From Richelia sinica FACHB-800 (GTDB lineage: Bacteria > Cyanobacteriota > Cyanobacteriia > Cyanobacteriales > Nostocaceae), in contig NZ_JACJTT010000015.1 of assembly GCF_014698825.1 (NCBI RefSeq), forward strand, positions 1-64,000: DNA of 64,000 bases, written 5' to 3'. The notes beneath the pieces are model-generated. The model made no database searches. It was not told the DNA's origin and worked only from the letters and a program-made list of their open reading frames with translations. The translations under genes and the position numbers were made by a program. Below, in pieces: positions 52,550-61,285 of the stretch. Each line of letters opens with the position of its first letter. The first letter of the stretch is position 1.

Positions 52550-52777
52550 CGTGAGCTAAAAGCCCATTTTTTCATTCAAGTTACTGCTGGTGAGTTAGCT
52601 TGTTTGCCTTTCGCTATTCATGCTCATATGCTGTGGCATGGAACAGGTTATTATCTGGCGAATCGAGGCATTGATACCCGAACAATTCAGAGTTATTTGG
52701 GGTATAAAAATCTTCAGTATACTGTTCGTTACACCAAACTTGCATCTACCAAATTTCAGGGGCTTTGGGATGATTGA
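52550..52777 (+). pseudogene. C-terminal relic of a tyrosine recombinase/integrase
   Basis: The frame reads FAIHAHMLWHGTGYYLANRG, then IDTRTIQSYLGYKNLQYTVR, then YTKLASTKFQGLW and stops. This is the tyrosine-recombinase end: H-x-x-R box, LGH box and the catalytic Tyr in VRYT. Here the second catalytic Arg is Trp (HMLWH instead of HMLRH) and LGH is LGY. An in-frame stop at 52547 closes the upstream side, and no N-terminal half is found. The gene is dead. The 230 bases before it (52316-52549) hold only broken frames, perhaps parts of the same element. Confidence 0.82.
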
Positions 52778-52793
52778 TGTTTAAACCCCTTGG

Positions 52794-54986
52794 CTAATTC
52801 TTGCCCATCTCCCCCGAAAAAAATCGCTCTCCTGTTATCTTCTTTGGCGGATAATCTTCTTCAGCCAAGTAATAACTGTAGCGTTCATTGTGAGCTATCA
52901 CACCATTTACTACCTGTCCTAAAACATTCTGACCAGATTTTTCTAAAAATTCTTTAGCAAAAGTAGCACTACCGAAATCAACTATTCCTGGACGAACTAC
53001 CAACAAAACGCCGTCAGCCATTTGTCCTAAAGTAGCAGCATCAGCAGCTACATTTAAGGAGGGAGAATCAATAATAACAAAGTTGTAGCTAGCAGCGAAA
53101 GTATCAATTAAGGTGGCCATACGTTTGGAGTCTAAGAGAGATGCAGGGCTAGGAGGCACTACTCCAGAAGTCAGAACATCTACATTATCCATTACTTGGT
53201 TAATGGTTGTATTAGTTTCTACCTGATCCACAATTAAATTACTTAAACCTTGAATATTGTTGAGTTCCCAGATTTTGTGCTGTACTGGTCGGTGTAAGTC
53301 TGCATCTATCAGTAATACTTTAGTTTCCATTTGCGCGATCGCGATCGCTAAATTAGCAGCTACGGTTGATTTACCTTCTTGAGGTACAGAACTAGTCACC
53401 ACAATTACTTTTAACTCCTTATCAGCATTCATAAACCGCAGATTAGCCCGCAGCATCCGGTAAGCTTCACTAATGAGAGAGCGAGGAGTATCGCGAACTA
53501 CCAGCGTTCTACTATATAAATCTATTTCTTCATTATTAACAGGCAGTTTTCTCGACTTCTTAAAATTGGGAATAATGCCTAATAAAGTAAATTGTAATAA
53601 TTCTTTGGCTTCATCTACCGTCTTGATCGATCTATCACTTGATTCCAACACAAACACAACTGCTAAAGCTAATAAACTAGCTAATAACCCTGCACTCAAA
53701 TATGAAATAATCGGAGAGAAAACAGGCTCTTCTGGCACTTCAGCTTCAGATATAATGCTGGCATTACCGACATTTTGATTTTCTGCTATACGGCTTTCTT
53801 GTAGTTTTTGGAGTAACAGTGAATAAGTAGATTGGGCGGCTTGTACTTTACGTTCTAGTTGGCGCTGTTGTTGTTCCAATCTTGGCAAGTTGTTAAGCCT
53901 TTCTTTATAAGCAGCTTGTAATTTCAATAAAGTAGTTGCTTGGCTTCCTAACCCAAGGCTATTTGTTTCTAATTCTACCAATCTGGCAGATAGTTGTTGT
54001 TGTAACTGTCCTAGTTGTAAGTTCTTATTAAGTGGTGGTTGATTTGTATCTGTGACCTGTTGTATACGTTTTTGCATCAGGTCATTTAATGAGCTTAACT
54101 TATCTTTTAAATCTATAATTTGCGGGTGGTCATCTTGCAAAACAGTCCGCCTAGCTGCTAATTGTGATTCTAGCTGTTGAATTTCTCTCAGAATTTCTTG
54201 TACACCCGCTGTTTGGCTAATAGCAGTGGTCATGACTGCCTGTTGGGTATTCATCTCTAACTGTTTACGAATTCCTTGAGACTGTGATTCAGCATCAGCC
54301 AGCCTAGATTTAACGTCACTAATTTGTCTCTCTAGTTCTGTGATTACTTTTACTGCTTCGGTTGCTTCTTCTTGGAGAGAAACAACTTTATATTTTTCTT
54401 TAAAATCAGCGAGTTCTGCTTCAGCTTTTTGGACTACTAATTCGGCATTTGGTAATTGTTTTTCTATAAATTTACGAGCTGCTGCCGCTTCAGTTCTCAA
54501 AGAAGATACATTCTTATCTAAATAAACTTGCATTAAGGTATTTACTACCTTCGTTGCTAATTCTGGATTTGTGTTTTGGTAGGATATTTCTAAAACATCA
54601 GCTTGTTTAACATCTTTAACTTTGATTTTATCTAATAAACTTTTTGGTTTTAGCGGCGCTCCTTTTTTATTTTTGAGTTCAAGTTTATCTATAACTTTTT
54701 GCAACACTGGGATAGATTGTATCACTTCTGCTTCCGTATTGACGGGATTATTTTGAGCCAGTGGTTCTAATTTGCCAAGTTCGATGCCTACACCTGTTAG
54801 CGAAGAAGTAGTATTAATTCTTTGAAAGCGTAATTTGCCTTCTGCTACATATATAGGTTTTTTGAGGCTTATAGTGAATTGAACGATTACAAAAACTGAG
54901 CAAAAAACCCCTACAGCAGGCAGCCAACGCCGCTTGATTATTTGCCCATATTTGTCGAGTGATATGTAAGATTCTTGTAATTCCAT
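52794..54986 (-). CDS. Wzc-like polysaccharide co-polymerase and tyrosine autokinase
   Basis: This 730-residue inner-membrane protein has an N-terminal Wzz part with a helix near 20-40 (WLPAVGVFCSVFVIVQF) and a long coiled coil at about 170-420. A second helix lies near 440-465. The C-terminal bacterial tyrosine kinase has Walker A SVPQEGKST near 537, A' LLIDADLHRP and B FVIIDSPS. The tail ERYSYYLAEEDYPP holds the Tyr cluster that is autophosphorylated in this family. It sets chain length and export of capsule or exopolysaccharide. It is the last gene of the minus-strand polysaccharide operon, 51 bp after the aminotransferase. Confidence 0.93.
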   Translation of the reverse strand: MELQESYISLDKYGQIIKRRWLPAVGVFCSVFVIVQFTISLKKPIYVAEGKLRFQRINTTSSLTGVGIELGKLEPLAQNNPVNTEAEVIQSIPVLQKVIDKLELKNKKGAPLKPKSLLDKIKVKDVKQADVLEISYQNTNPELATKVVNTLMQVYLDKNVSSLRTEAAAARKFIEKQLPNAELVVQKAEAELADFKEKYKVVSLQEEATEAVKVITELERQISDVKSRLADAESQSQGIRKQLEMNTQQAVMTTAISQTAGVQEILREIQQLESQLAARRTVLQDDHPQIIDLKDKLSSLNDLMQKRIQQVTDTNQPPLNKNLQLGQLQQQLSARLVELETNSLGLGSQATTLLKLQAAYKERLNNLPRLEQQQRQLERKVQAAQSTYSLLLQKLQESRIAENQNVGNASIISEAEVPEEPVFSPIISYLSAGLLASLLALAVVFVLESSDRSIKTVDEAKELLQFTLLGIIPNFKKSRKLPVNNEEIDLYSRTLVVRDTPRSLISEAYRMLRANLRFMNADKELKVIVVTSSVPQEGKSTVAANLAIAIAQMETKVLLIDADLHRPVQHKIWELNNIQGLSNLIVDQVETNTTINQVMDNVDVLTSGVVPPSPASLLDSKRMATLIDTFAASYNFVIIDSPSLNVAADAATLGQMADGVLLVVRPGIVDFGSATFAKEFLEKSGQNVLGQVVNGVIAHNERYSYYLAEEDYPPKKITGERFFSGEMGKN

Positions 54987-55037
54987 ATAATTTTACCTTT
55001 CAGTTATTGTTAATGCTGAAAATGAAAAATTACTAAA

Positions 55038-56195
55038 TCAAGAGTAAATAGTTAAATATTTTTTAGTATACTCATGAACTGATTGAATGCTATTAATTAC
55101 TCTTTCTAACTCTTCAGTGCTAAGATTTGACCCCGAAGGCAAGCAAAGACCAGAGGCAAATAAATTTTCTGCTACTGCACCACCAAAACATTCACACTCA
55201 GCAAAAATAGGTTGAAGATGTAAAGGTTTCCAAACAGGACGAGATTCTATTTGTTGTTCCATCAGCGCGAGGCGGACTGTTTCTCTGTCTGCACCAAATG
55301 CAGCAGGATTAATAGTTAAACAAGTAAGCCAACGAGTAGCGATGCCATAATCAGCTTCTGGCATAAATTCTATGCCAGGTAGATTATTTAAAGCAGCGGA
55401 GTAAATTTCAAAGTTGCGTCGTCTAGCGGCGACTCGTTCATACAAAACGCGCAATTGACCGCGACCAATTCCCGCCAAAACATTGCTGAGGCGATAGTTA
55501 TAGCCAAGTTCTGAGTGTTGATAGTGAGGTGCGGGATCGCGGGCTTGGGTAGCTAAGAAACGCGCTTTGCTAACTAATTCTTGGTCTTGAGAAACTAACA
55601 TTCCTCCACCAGAAGTAGTGATGATTTTATTACCATTAAAAGAGTAAATTCCAATGCTGCCAAAAGTACCGGGGGAACTTCCTTTGTAGGTAGCGCCTAA
55701 ACTTTCCGCAGCATCTTCAATTAGAGGAATTTCATACTGATTGCAAGCTTGCAAAATTGGCTCGATATCTGCACTTTGTCCATAAAGGTGTACAAGCACT
55801 ACAGCTTTAGGTAATTTACCAATGCGGGCACGCTGTTCTAGAGCCTCCTGCAACAAATTGGGGTTCATGTTCCAAGAAGTGCGATCGCTATCTATAAATA
55901 CTGGTCTAGCTCCCTGATAAATTATTGGGTTAGCAGTGGCAGTAAAAGTCAAAGTTGAGCAAAAAACTTCATCCCCAGTTTCCACACCAATTAAGCGCAA
56001 AGCCAAATGAATCGCCGCTGTCCCGGAACTCACAGCAGCAGCATAACCAGCACCTGTAACTTGGCAAAATTCTTGTTCAAAAGCGTCTACATGGGGGCCG
56101 ATAGGTGCAATCCAGTTAGTAGCAAAAGCTTCTTGCACAAACTCGAGTTCGCGATCGCCCATGTGAGGAGTAGAAATAAGAATAGGTTTTAGCAC
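55038..56195 (-). CDS. DegT/DnrJ/EryC1/StrS sugar aminotransferase
   Basis: This 385-residue PLP enzyme should transfer an amino group to a nucleotide-linked keto-sugar. AVSSGTAAIHLALRLIG near 55 and EDAAESLGATYKG near 160 bind PLP. YSFNGNKIITTSGGGML near 186 contains the lysine that forms the Schiff base. The context in an exopolysaccharide operon suggests it makes an amino sugar such as a 4-amino-deoxy hexose for the repeat unit. Which sugar cannot be told. Gene spacing is 66 bp to the methyltransferase upstream and 51 bp to wzc downstream. Confidence 0.93.
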   Translation of the reverse strand: MLKPILISTPHMGDRELEFVQEAFATNWIAPIGPHVDAFEQEFCQVTGAGYAAAVSSGTAAIHLALRLIGVETGDEVFCSTLTFTATANPIIYQGARPVFIDSDRTSWNMNPNLLQEALEQRARIGKLPKAVVLVHLYGQSADIEPILQACNQYEIPLIEDAAESLGATYKGSSPGTFGSIGIYSFNGNKIITTSGGGMLVSQDQELVSKARFLATQARDPAPHYQHSELGYNYRLSNVLAGIGRGQLRVLYERVAARRRNFEIYSAALNNLPGIEFMPEADYGIATRWLTCLTINPAAFGADRETVRLALMEQQIESRPVWKPLHLQPIFAECECFGGAVAENLFASGLCLPSGSNLSTEELERVINSIQSVHEYTKKYLTIYS

Positions 56196-56261
56196 TGTTT
56201 GTTACTTAGAATATAGCGATATTTGTTGATAGGGATGGGGAGATTTTCAACCTAGAGAAGT

Positions 56262-57026
56262 TTATTTCTTACATACAAAATAAATTGCCCCTTTAATTGG
56301 CTGCTGACGCATTTCCTCCAAGGTACTGTACATACTTCTTTTCCTAATTTGTTCACGAGAACTAATAGCAATAACCTGAAAACCAACTGCTTGTAAATCT
56401 TCATAAGCTTCTTGCACCTTATATCTATATAAGTAAGGTCCTTTGCCTAGCAAGAAACCTAATAAGTTGAATTTGCCACCATGAGAATTATAGGGAAAGT
56501 ATTGAATGGATAGCTTTGAGCTACTTATTTTTCTAATAATAGACAAATATATCAAATATAAATTGTAAATGAACCCTCCAGTAGTTGTTTCAAAACTAAT
56601 AAACGAAAAAAGGGCTGTTCCTCCTGGTTGTAAAATTCTATAAGCTTCTTTTAAAGCCTTTTTTCTTTCAGTTTCACTATTAAGAACAGAAATAATCTGC
56701 TGAATGTAAAGAATTTGTTCAAAAAATGAGTCTTCATAGTTTAAGCTAGTGACATCGCCTACTTCAAAATTGATGCTACCACTTAAATCTTTTTGTCTTG
56801 CCACTGCAATTAATTCGGGAACAATGTCATAGCCATAAAGTGAAGTAAATCCCATCTTTTGCATTTCTAATAAGATACGACCTCCTCCTGTTCCAGCATC
56901 AACAGTTTTTTTATGTTTGTCTAAATAAGTTTCAATGATGTACTTTTCATCAGGATTTAAGCCTGATTTTGTCGCCCAAACATCAAAATCTACTGTGCTG
57001 TAAAACTGTTTAACTTCAGTTTGCAT
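56262..57026 (-). CDS. Class I SAM-dependent methyltransferase
   Basis: The 254-residue protein has motif I TVDAGTGGGRILLEM near 36-50, then GYDIVPELIAVARQK and INFEVGDVTSLNYEDSFFEQILYIQQII. The post-motif IL-PGGTALFSF is near 135. It is probably soluble. In this operon it may methylate a sugar or amino sugar of the polysaccharide, or an acyl group on it. It follows the GNAT gene by 45 bp. Confidence 0.88.
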   Translation of the reverse strand: MQTEVKQFYSTVDFDVWATKSGLNPDEKYIIETYLDKHKKTVDAGTGGGRILLEMQKMGFTSLYGYDIVPELIAVARQKDLSGSINFEVGDVTSLNYEDSFFEQILYIQQIISVLNSETERKKALKEAYRILQPGGTALFSFISFETTTGGFIYNLYLIYLSIIRKISSSKLSIQYFPYNSHGGKFNLLGFLLGKGPYLYRYKVQEAYEDLQAVGFQVIAISSREQIRKRSMYSTLEEMRQQPIKGAIYFVCKK

Positions 57027-57071
57027 AAATTTATACTCCGCTGATAGAATTTTTAAAAAATGCCAAATTAT

Positions 57072-57932
57072 TTAACTACGACCTGTCAAACGATAGTATT
57101 TGTGTGGATAACGATTTTGAATAACTTGACGAATGACAGGATTAATCTTCAATTTTGTTGGGATATGTTTTACCGGAAAACCCATACTTTCTTTAAACAC
57201 ACACAATGCAGAGTCTTCGCGAGAGTGTAAACCATAAACAACTTCATGAATCTCTCCAGAACGGCGACAAGCCTGGACAAATTCAAATACCAAGCCGATG
57301 CCAACATAACTAGAGTATGCTTCTGTGGCAATTCTGACTTCGTGGATGTAAGCGGTGCCATTGATTGCATATCCAGTGATATAACCAGCTAACTTGTTAT
57401 CAGCTAACCCAGCTAAGAGTAATGAAGATTGCAGATTAAGATATGCTCGTAAACTAGATACATATTCTGCTTTTGAAGGTATTTTTTCATGCGCTGTTCT
57501 TTGAGTAGATGAAAGCAGCACATTATATCCTTGTTCTTCTAACAGTGCAGAGTCCGTTAGTTCTACAAGTTGAGTACGTTTATAACATCGGCGTAGATGG
57601 TTTCTACGATTGGAGCCTAAATTTTGGATAGTATAATTTTGAACATTAGTTAGTAACTGAACAGGCATTGAGCCGTTAGCTTGACTAGTATCTTCATCAC
57701 ATAATGTAGTTCGATATCCCCAACATAATAAAGCTGGATGCTTGACTTTGTTAGCATTTAAACGAGCTAACCAATGAATAGGCTCGTAAAAGCCAAAAGC
57801 CACTTCTCGCCAATAATGACCTTCATGATAAACAATATGAGTACCTATTTGAGAGTGCCAGTGAGCATAATCTTTTTCGGTTATTGATATTAGCGTAGCT
57901 TCAGATATATCTCGCATTATTTTCCAACTCAT
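57072..57932 (-). CDS. GNAT-type acyltransferase
   Basis: The open frame reaches 58007 and would overlap the upstream gene by 59 bp. The ATG at 57932 (MSWKIMRDISEATL…) gives about 286 residues and removes the overlap, so I prefer it. The C-terminal half has the acetyltransferase pattern LLLAGLADNKLAGYITGYAI, then IHEVRIATEAYSSYVGIGLVFEFVQACR and VYGLHSREDSALCVFKESMGF. The donor and acceptor are unknown; modification of an amino sugar in the polysaccharide is a reasonable guess. It is adjacent to a FemAB-like acyltransferase. Confidence 0.8.
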   Translation of the reverse strand: MSWKIMRDISEATLISITEKDYAHWHSQIGTHIVYHEGHYWREVAFGFYEPIHWLARLNANKVKHPALLCWGYRTTLCDEDTSQANGSMPVQLLTNVQNYTIQNLGSNRRNHLRRCYKRTQLVELTDSALLEEQGYNVLLSSTQRTAHEKIPSKAEYVSSLRAYLNLQSSLLLAGLADNKLAGYITGYAINGTAYIHEVRIATEAYSSYVGIGLVFEFVQACRRSGEIHEVVYGLHSREDSALCVFKESMGFPVKHIPTKLKINPVIRQVIQNRYPHKYYRLTGRS

Positions 57933-57948
57933 GATGGATATTTTTTGT

Positions 57949-59067
57949 TTAATTAAGTGAGCGATAAGCAGGAAAAAAATTTGATTGTAGTACTGTTTCA
58001 GGGTCAACTTGTAATATCTTTGCTCTAGCAGATATTAAGCTGGAGTATTTATCTTTATCTGTAATTAACCGCAAAGTTAAAAAAGGATGTTTATCTGTAG
58101 CAAAGCCTACTTTGAAATGATATAAGCTATCTTGAGCGGCACCAACACCACCACCAAGATGCATAAATTTATTGCCGCGTTTTTTAGCCCAAAACCGAAC
58201 ATAATCAAACATTAATTTACTAGGCGCTTGCTTTAAAAATTCAGTTTTTGTTCCTCCTAAATGATATTGCACAATTTCACAACATTCTGTGAATATACCA
58301 GCACAAGCAACTTTACTGTCTAAATCAACAATACACAGAAAAACTTTTTCTTCTAAAGCTAATAAATCTTGAAAATATTCACGATTAAAATAGAAATATT
58401 GTTTTGCATTTACACGCTCCATCGTTTGATTATATACTTCAAGAAACTCATCTAAATAAGCTTCTAAAGGTAAGATTTTTGCCATAAAACCTGATCGTTT
58501 GCAACGATTAATATGAGTCCGATGCTCTGGTCGAGTTTGTTGCCAAATTTCTGCTTCAGCCAGCGTTAAATTAATAGAAACCGTTTGTCCACTAACATGG
58601 CATAATTCTGTGGGCAATATTGCGTGACAGCCTTGATTAATTATCGGATGCAGTCGTAAAAAAGCCGAACAAATGTTTTTAGTTTGCAGTACATTTACAA
58701 GCTGATCTAAGGCTAATTTTAAAAACTCTGGCGTATTAGCTGCGGCTTCATTTAACAAAAAGCCAGGATAACCATTAGGTGAAACAATATCAAAAATTTC
58801 TTCGTAAATGGTGAATTCATCAAACATATTATTACAAGAGCGTAATAAGTAAGGCAAACAAAATATTTTGTCATTTTCAGATATACTAATCATTTCTGCA
58901 ATGGCAGAATTTTTTTGGGCTTCAGCTAGTAAATATGTTGGTAAATGATAAATATCATGCTGAATATTTTGTAATAGATTTATCCACAATGGATCTACTG
59001 GCTCAATAAATTGAATTTCCATACTCAACCCCTGAATATCATATTTATATGGTTGATACTTCAACAT
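57949..59067 (-). CDS. FemAB/GNAT-like acyltransferase
   Basis: This 372-residue soluble protein resembles FemAB-type proteins found in exopolysaccharide operons. Its N-terminal domain ends in LAEAEIWQQTRPEHRTHINRCKRSGF, and the C-terminal domain has the signature FMHLGGGVGAAQDSLYHFKVGF. FemAB proteins join amino acids from aminoacyl-tRNA to an amine. Here the acceptor could be an amino sugar made by the DegT enzyme. Spacing is 12 bp after the sugar transferase gene, so the two are tightly coupled. Confidence 0.82.
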   Translation of the reverse strand: MLKYQPYKYDIQGLSMEIQFIEPVDPLWINLLQNIQHDIYHLPTYLLAEAQKNSAIAEMISISENDKIFCLPYLLRSCNNMFDEFTIYEEIFDIVSPNGYPGFLLNEAAANTPEFLKLALDQLVNVLQTKNICSAFLRLHPIINQGCHAILPTELCHVSGQTVSINLTLAEAEIWQQTRPEHRTHINRCKRSGFMAKILPLEAYLDEFLEVYNQTMERVNAKQYFYFNREYFQDLLALEEKVFLCIVDLDSKVACAGIFTECCEIVQYHLGGTKTEFLKQAPSKLMFDYVRFWAKKRGNKFMHLGGGVGAAQDSLYHFKVGFATDKHPFLTLRLITDKDKYSSLISARAKILQVDPETVLQSNFFPAYRSLN

Positions 59068-59078
59068 CTAATTTTTGA

Positions 59079-59753
59079 TTAACTGATAACTTTAGTTTGG
59101 ACACCTTTTTGTTCAGTATTTCCCATAAATTCTGATGCTGTGGCATAGCCTTCTTGATTAATACCTTCTTGTTTTAAAACTTTGAAAAAAGTTAAGACAA
59201 GTATTTGCAAGTCCAGCCATAAGCTCCAATGATCTACATACCAAACATCTAGTTTGAATTTGTCCTCCCAACTAAGACAATTACGTCCTTTAGTCTGGGT
59301 CAAACCTGTAATTCCTGGCTTGACTTCATGTCGGCGTGCTTGTTCAGTGGTATACCGGTCAAGATACCTGACTAATAAAGGCCGCGGACCAACAAAACTC
59401 ATATCTCCTTTGAGGACATTTAAAAGTTGAGGAAGTTCGTCAAGACTAGTTTGGCGAAGGAATTTACCAAATGATGTGAGGCGTTGATCGTCAGGTAAGG
59501 TATTACCTTTAGCATCGCACTCATTTGTCATAGTGCGAAACTTATATAAATTAAAAATTCGGGCATTTTTACCAGGGCGAGGCTGAGAAAAAATTATTGG
59601 GTATCCCATACGAAAATAAATAGCGATCGCTACAGCCAGCATTATGGGAGAAAAAAACAGTAAGGCGATGGCAGCTACAGATATATCTAATACAGACTTA
59701 ATGAACCTGTTGTATTTATTGAATTTGCTGCTCACAAAGTTTTGATGATTCAT
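59079..59753 (-). CDS. Initiating sugar-phosphate transferase (bacterial sugar transferase family)
   Basis: The 224-residue protein should place the first sugar phosphate on undecaprenyl phosphate to start polysaccharide assembly. One membrane helix lies at about 25-50 (ISVAAIALLFFSPIMLAVAIAI). The catalytic domain has NLYKFRTMTNECD, TSFGKFLRQTSLDELPQLLNVLKGDMSFVGPRPLL and KPGITGLTQTKGRN. It is the short single-span form, like WbaP's catalytic domain or PglC. It lies 50 bp downstream of the GT4 gene. Confidence 0.94.
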   Translation of the reverse strand: MNHQNFVSSKFNKYNRFIKSVLDISVAAIALLFFSPIMLAVAIAIYFRMGYPIIFSQPRPGKNARIFNLYKFRTMTNECDAKGNTLPDDQRLTSFGKFLRQTSLDELPQLLNVLKGDMSFVGPRPLLVRYLDRYTTEQARRHEVKPGITGLTQTKGRNCLSWEDKFKLDVWYVDHWSLWLDLQILVLTFFKVLKQEGINQEGYATASEFMGNTEQKGVQTKVIS

Positions 59754-59803
59754 AGATTTAACCTGAGTAAAAAATAATATTTGGCTTGAGAATGAGAAAA
59801 ATT

Positions 59804-60967
59804 TTATGGAAAGACAATTCCTAATTCTTTATAGAACTGGACTAGTCTTTGAAAAACTAATTCTTCATCATATTCAGCCTCAACACGCTCACGACTTGCT
59901 TTTCCATAAGCTTGTCTTAATTGAGAATTAGATAGTAAAGTTCCTAAAGCTTCAGCTAACTTGTCACTATTTTGATATGGTACAATTAAGCCAGTTTTAC
60001 GATGTACTACTGCTTCTCTACAGCCACGAATATCTGTAGCAACAACTGGTAAACTCATAGACATTGCTTCTAAAATAGAGCGGGGCAATCCTTCATGAGT
60101 AAAAGTAGGCAATGTGAATATATCAAGCAGACCTAAAAGTTCTGGAACATCTTGACGCTCACCTGTCAATGTCACATGATTTTCGATGCCTAGAGTATAG
60201 ATTTGCTCAATTAGTTGAGCCTGAATTGGTTCAGGATCACCAATACATTCACTACCAATAACTAGGGTATGCAGATTAGGAAATTGTGGAATTAGTTTAG
60301 CAGTAGCTTCAATGAGATATTCACTGCCTTTTTTGCGGGTCAAACGTCCAATTGTACCAATAATTAAGTCAGCCGTATCAGGAATACCCAAAGATTTTCG
60401 TAATTTGTTTTGATGGCTGGCATTGAGACGATCGCGTTGGAAAATATTAATATCGATACCGTTACCTAAATAACCTAATTTCTCGGGAGGACAAAGACTA
60501 AGTTTTGTAGCTGTGGTGATATCTTCATAATTTTGGCTGAGAATTAAATCTGTAATTAAAGCAGCAAGCTTCTCAATTATAAAATAAAATTTATACTTTG
60601 TAGGAGTTGATAAATCATGAAAGGGAAGACCATGAGAAGTATAAACGATACGCTTCACACCGGCGATTTTAGCTGCAATTCTCCCCAAAAAAGCTGCAAT
60701 TGGTGTATGTACATGAACTAAATCGTATTGATTTTTTTGAATAATTTTCGTCAGTTGATATGTACTTTTTAAAGTGGAAATTAATGAGATTTTGCGTTCA
60801 ATATTAATGGGGTGTACTTTATATCCTTTATTTTGTAGTTCTTCCACTTCTTTTCCTGGAGAACAGGCTATTTCAACTTCTAATTTTTGAGACAAAAAAT
60901 ATTTAATTTGAGGCAACAAAAGTGTCTCTGCTGTACCACCAAGAGCACAAATATGTAAAATCTTCAT
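59804..60967 (-). CDS. Glycosyltransferase family 4
   Basis: This 387-residue GT-B enzyme has an N-terminal Rossmann domain (MKILHICALGGTAETLLLPQI) with an HVHTPIAAFLGRIAAKIAG block near 83. The C-terminal domain contains IIGTIGRLTRKKGSEYLIEA near 205 and the GT4 donor site HEGLPRSILEAMSMSLPVVATDI near 297, with the E-x7-E motif. It probably adds the second sugar of the repeat unit at the cytoplasmic face. Upstream lies a decayed NDP-sugar dehydrogenase fragment. Confidence 0.93.
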   Translation of the reverse strand: MKILHICALGGTAETLLLPQIKYFLSQKLEVEIACSPGKEVEELQNKGYKVHPINIERKISLISTLKSTYQLTKIIQKNQYDLVHVHTPIAAFLGRIAAKIAGVKRIVYTSHGLPFHDLSTPTKYKFYFIIEKLAALITDLILSQNYEDITTATKLSLCPPEKLGYLGNGIDINIFQRDRLNASHQNKLRKSLGIPDTADLIIGTIGRLTRKKGSEYLIEATAKLIPQFPNLHTLVIGSECIGDPEPIQAQLIEQIYTLGIENHVTLTGERQDVPELLGLLDIFTLPTFTHEGLPRSILEAMSMSLPVVATDIRGCREAVVHRKTGLIVPYQNSDKLAEALGTLLSNSQLRQAYGKASRERVEAEYDEELVFQRLVQFYKELGIVFP

Positions 60968-61024
60968 AAGGGATTTAAATGATTTTTATCATATATAAAA
61001 ATTGTATTTTTAGCCTTGACAATC

Positions 61025-61282
61025 TAACTGAAACTATTTAAAACACTGCTCGATACCGATCTCAATTGAGGGAATTTCTCTGATATCAATGAAGATATGA
61101 CTCGGACAAATGTGAGCAAATACTGTATATTCTGTCATTTGTAAATCTTCTTAATGGGAAACTGCCGAAATTAGCGTATCGAGGTATATAAGTTTTCCAA
61201 TCAGCTAATTTAGGTCAATTCCAAATTGTTGCAACTCATGAATGATATCAGGAACACAACTGTTTCTTAAATCCGCTATATT
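61025..61282 (-). pseudogene. C-terminal fragment of a UDP-sugar dehydrogenase (TviB/WecC-like)
   Basis: Read from 61282 on the minus strand, one frame gives ADLRNSCVPDIIHELQQFGI and then DLN-stop. It continues LDTLISAVSH-stop-EDLQMTEYTV and later FIDIREIPSIEIGIE. The first block matches the DLRNS-x-V-x-D-I-I-x-E-L-x-x-F-G-I element of the C-terminal domain of nucleotide-sugar 6-dehydrogenases. The later ones match AV-x-H and I-D-V-x-x-I of the same domain. Two in-frame stops and a missing N-terminal part show it is dead. It starts directly after the asnB stop and fills the gap to the GT4 gene. Confidence 0.7.
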
Positions 61283-61285
61283 TGC

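Noticed and set aside
52550-52777. Working heterocyst excision recombinase
   Set aside because: Catalytic Arg is replaced by Trp, the N-terminal part is absent, and a stop precedes the frame.
57933-58007. Upstream start of the GNAT gene
   Set aside because: It would overlap the FemAB-like gene by 59 bp and adds a hydrophobic tail atypical of the family; ATG at 57932 is cleaner.
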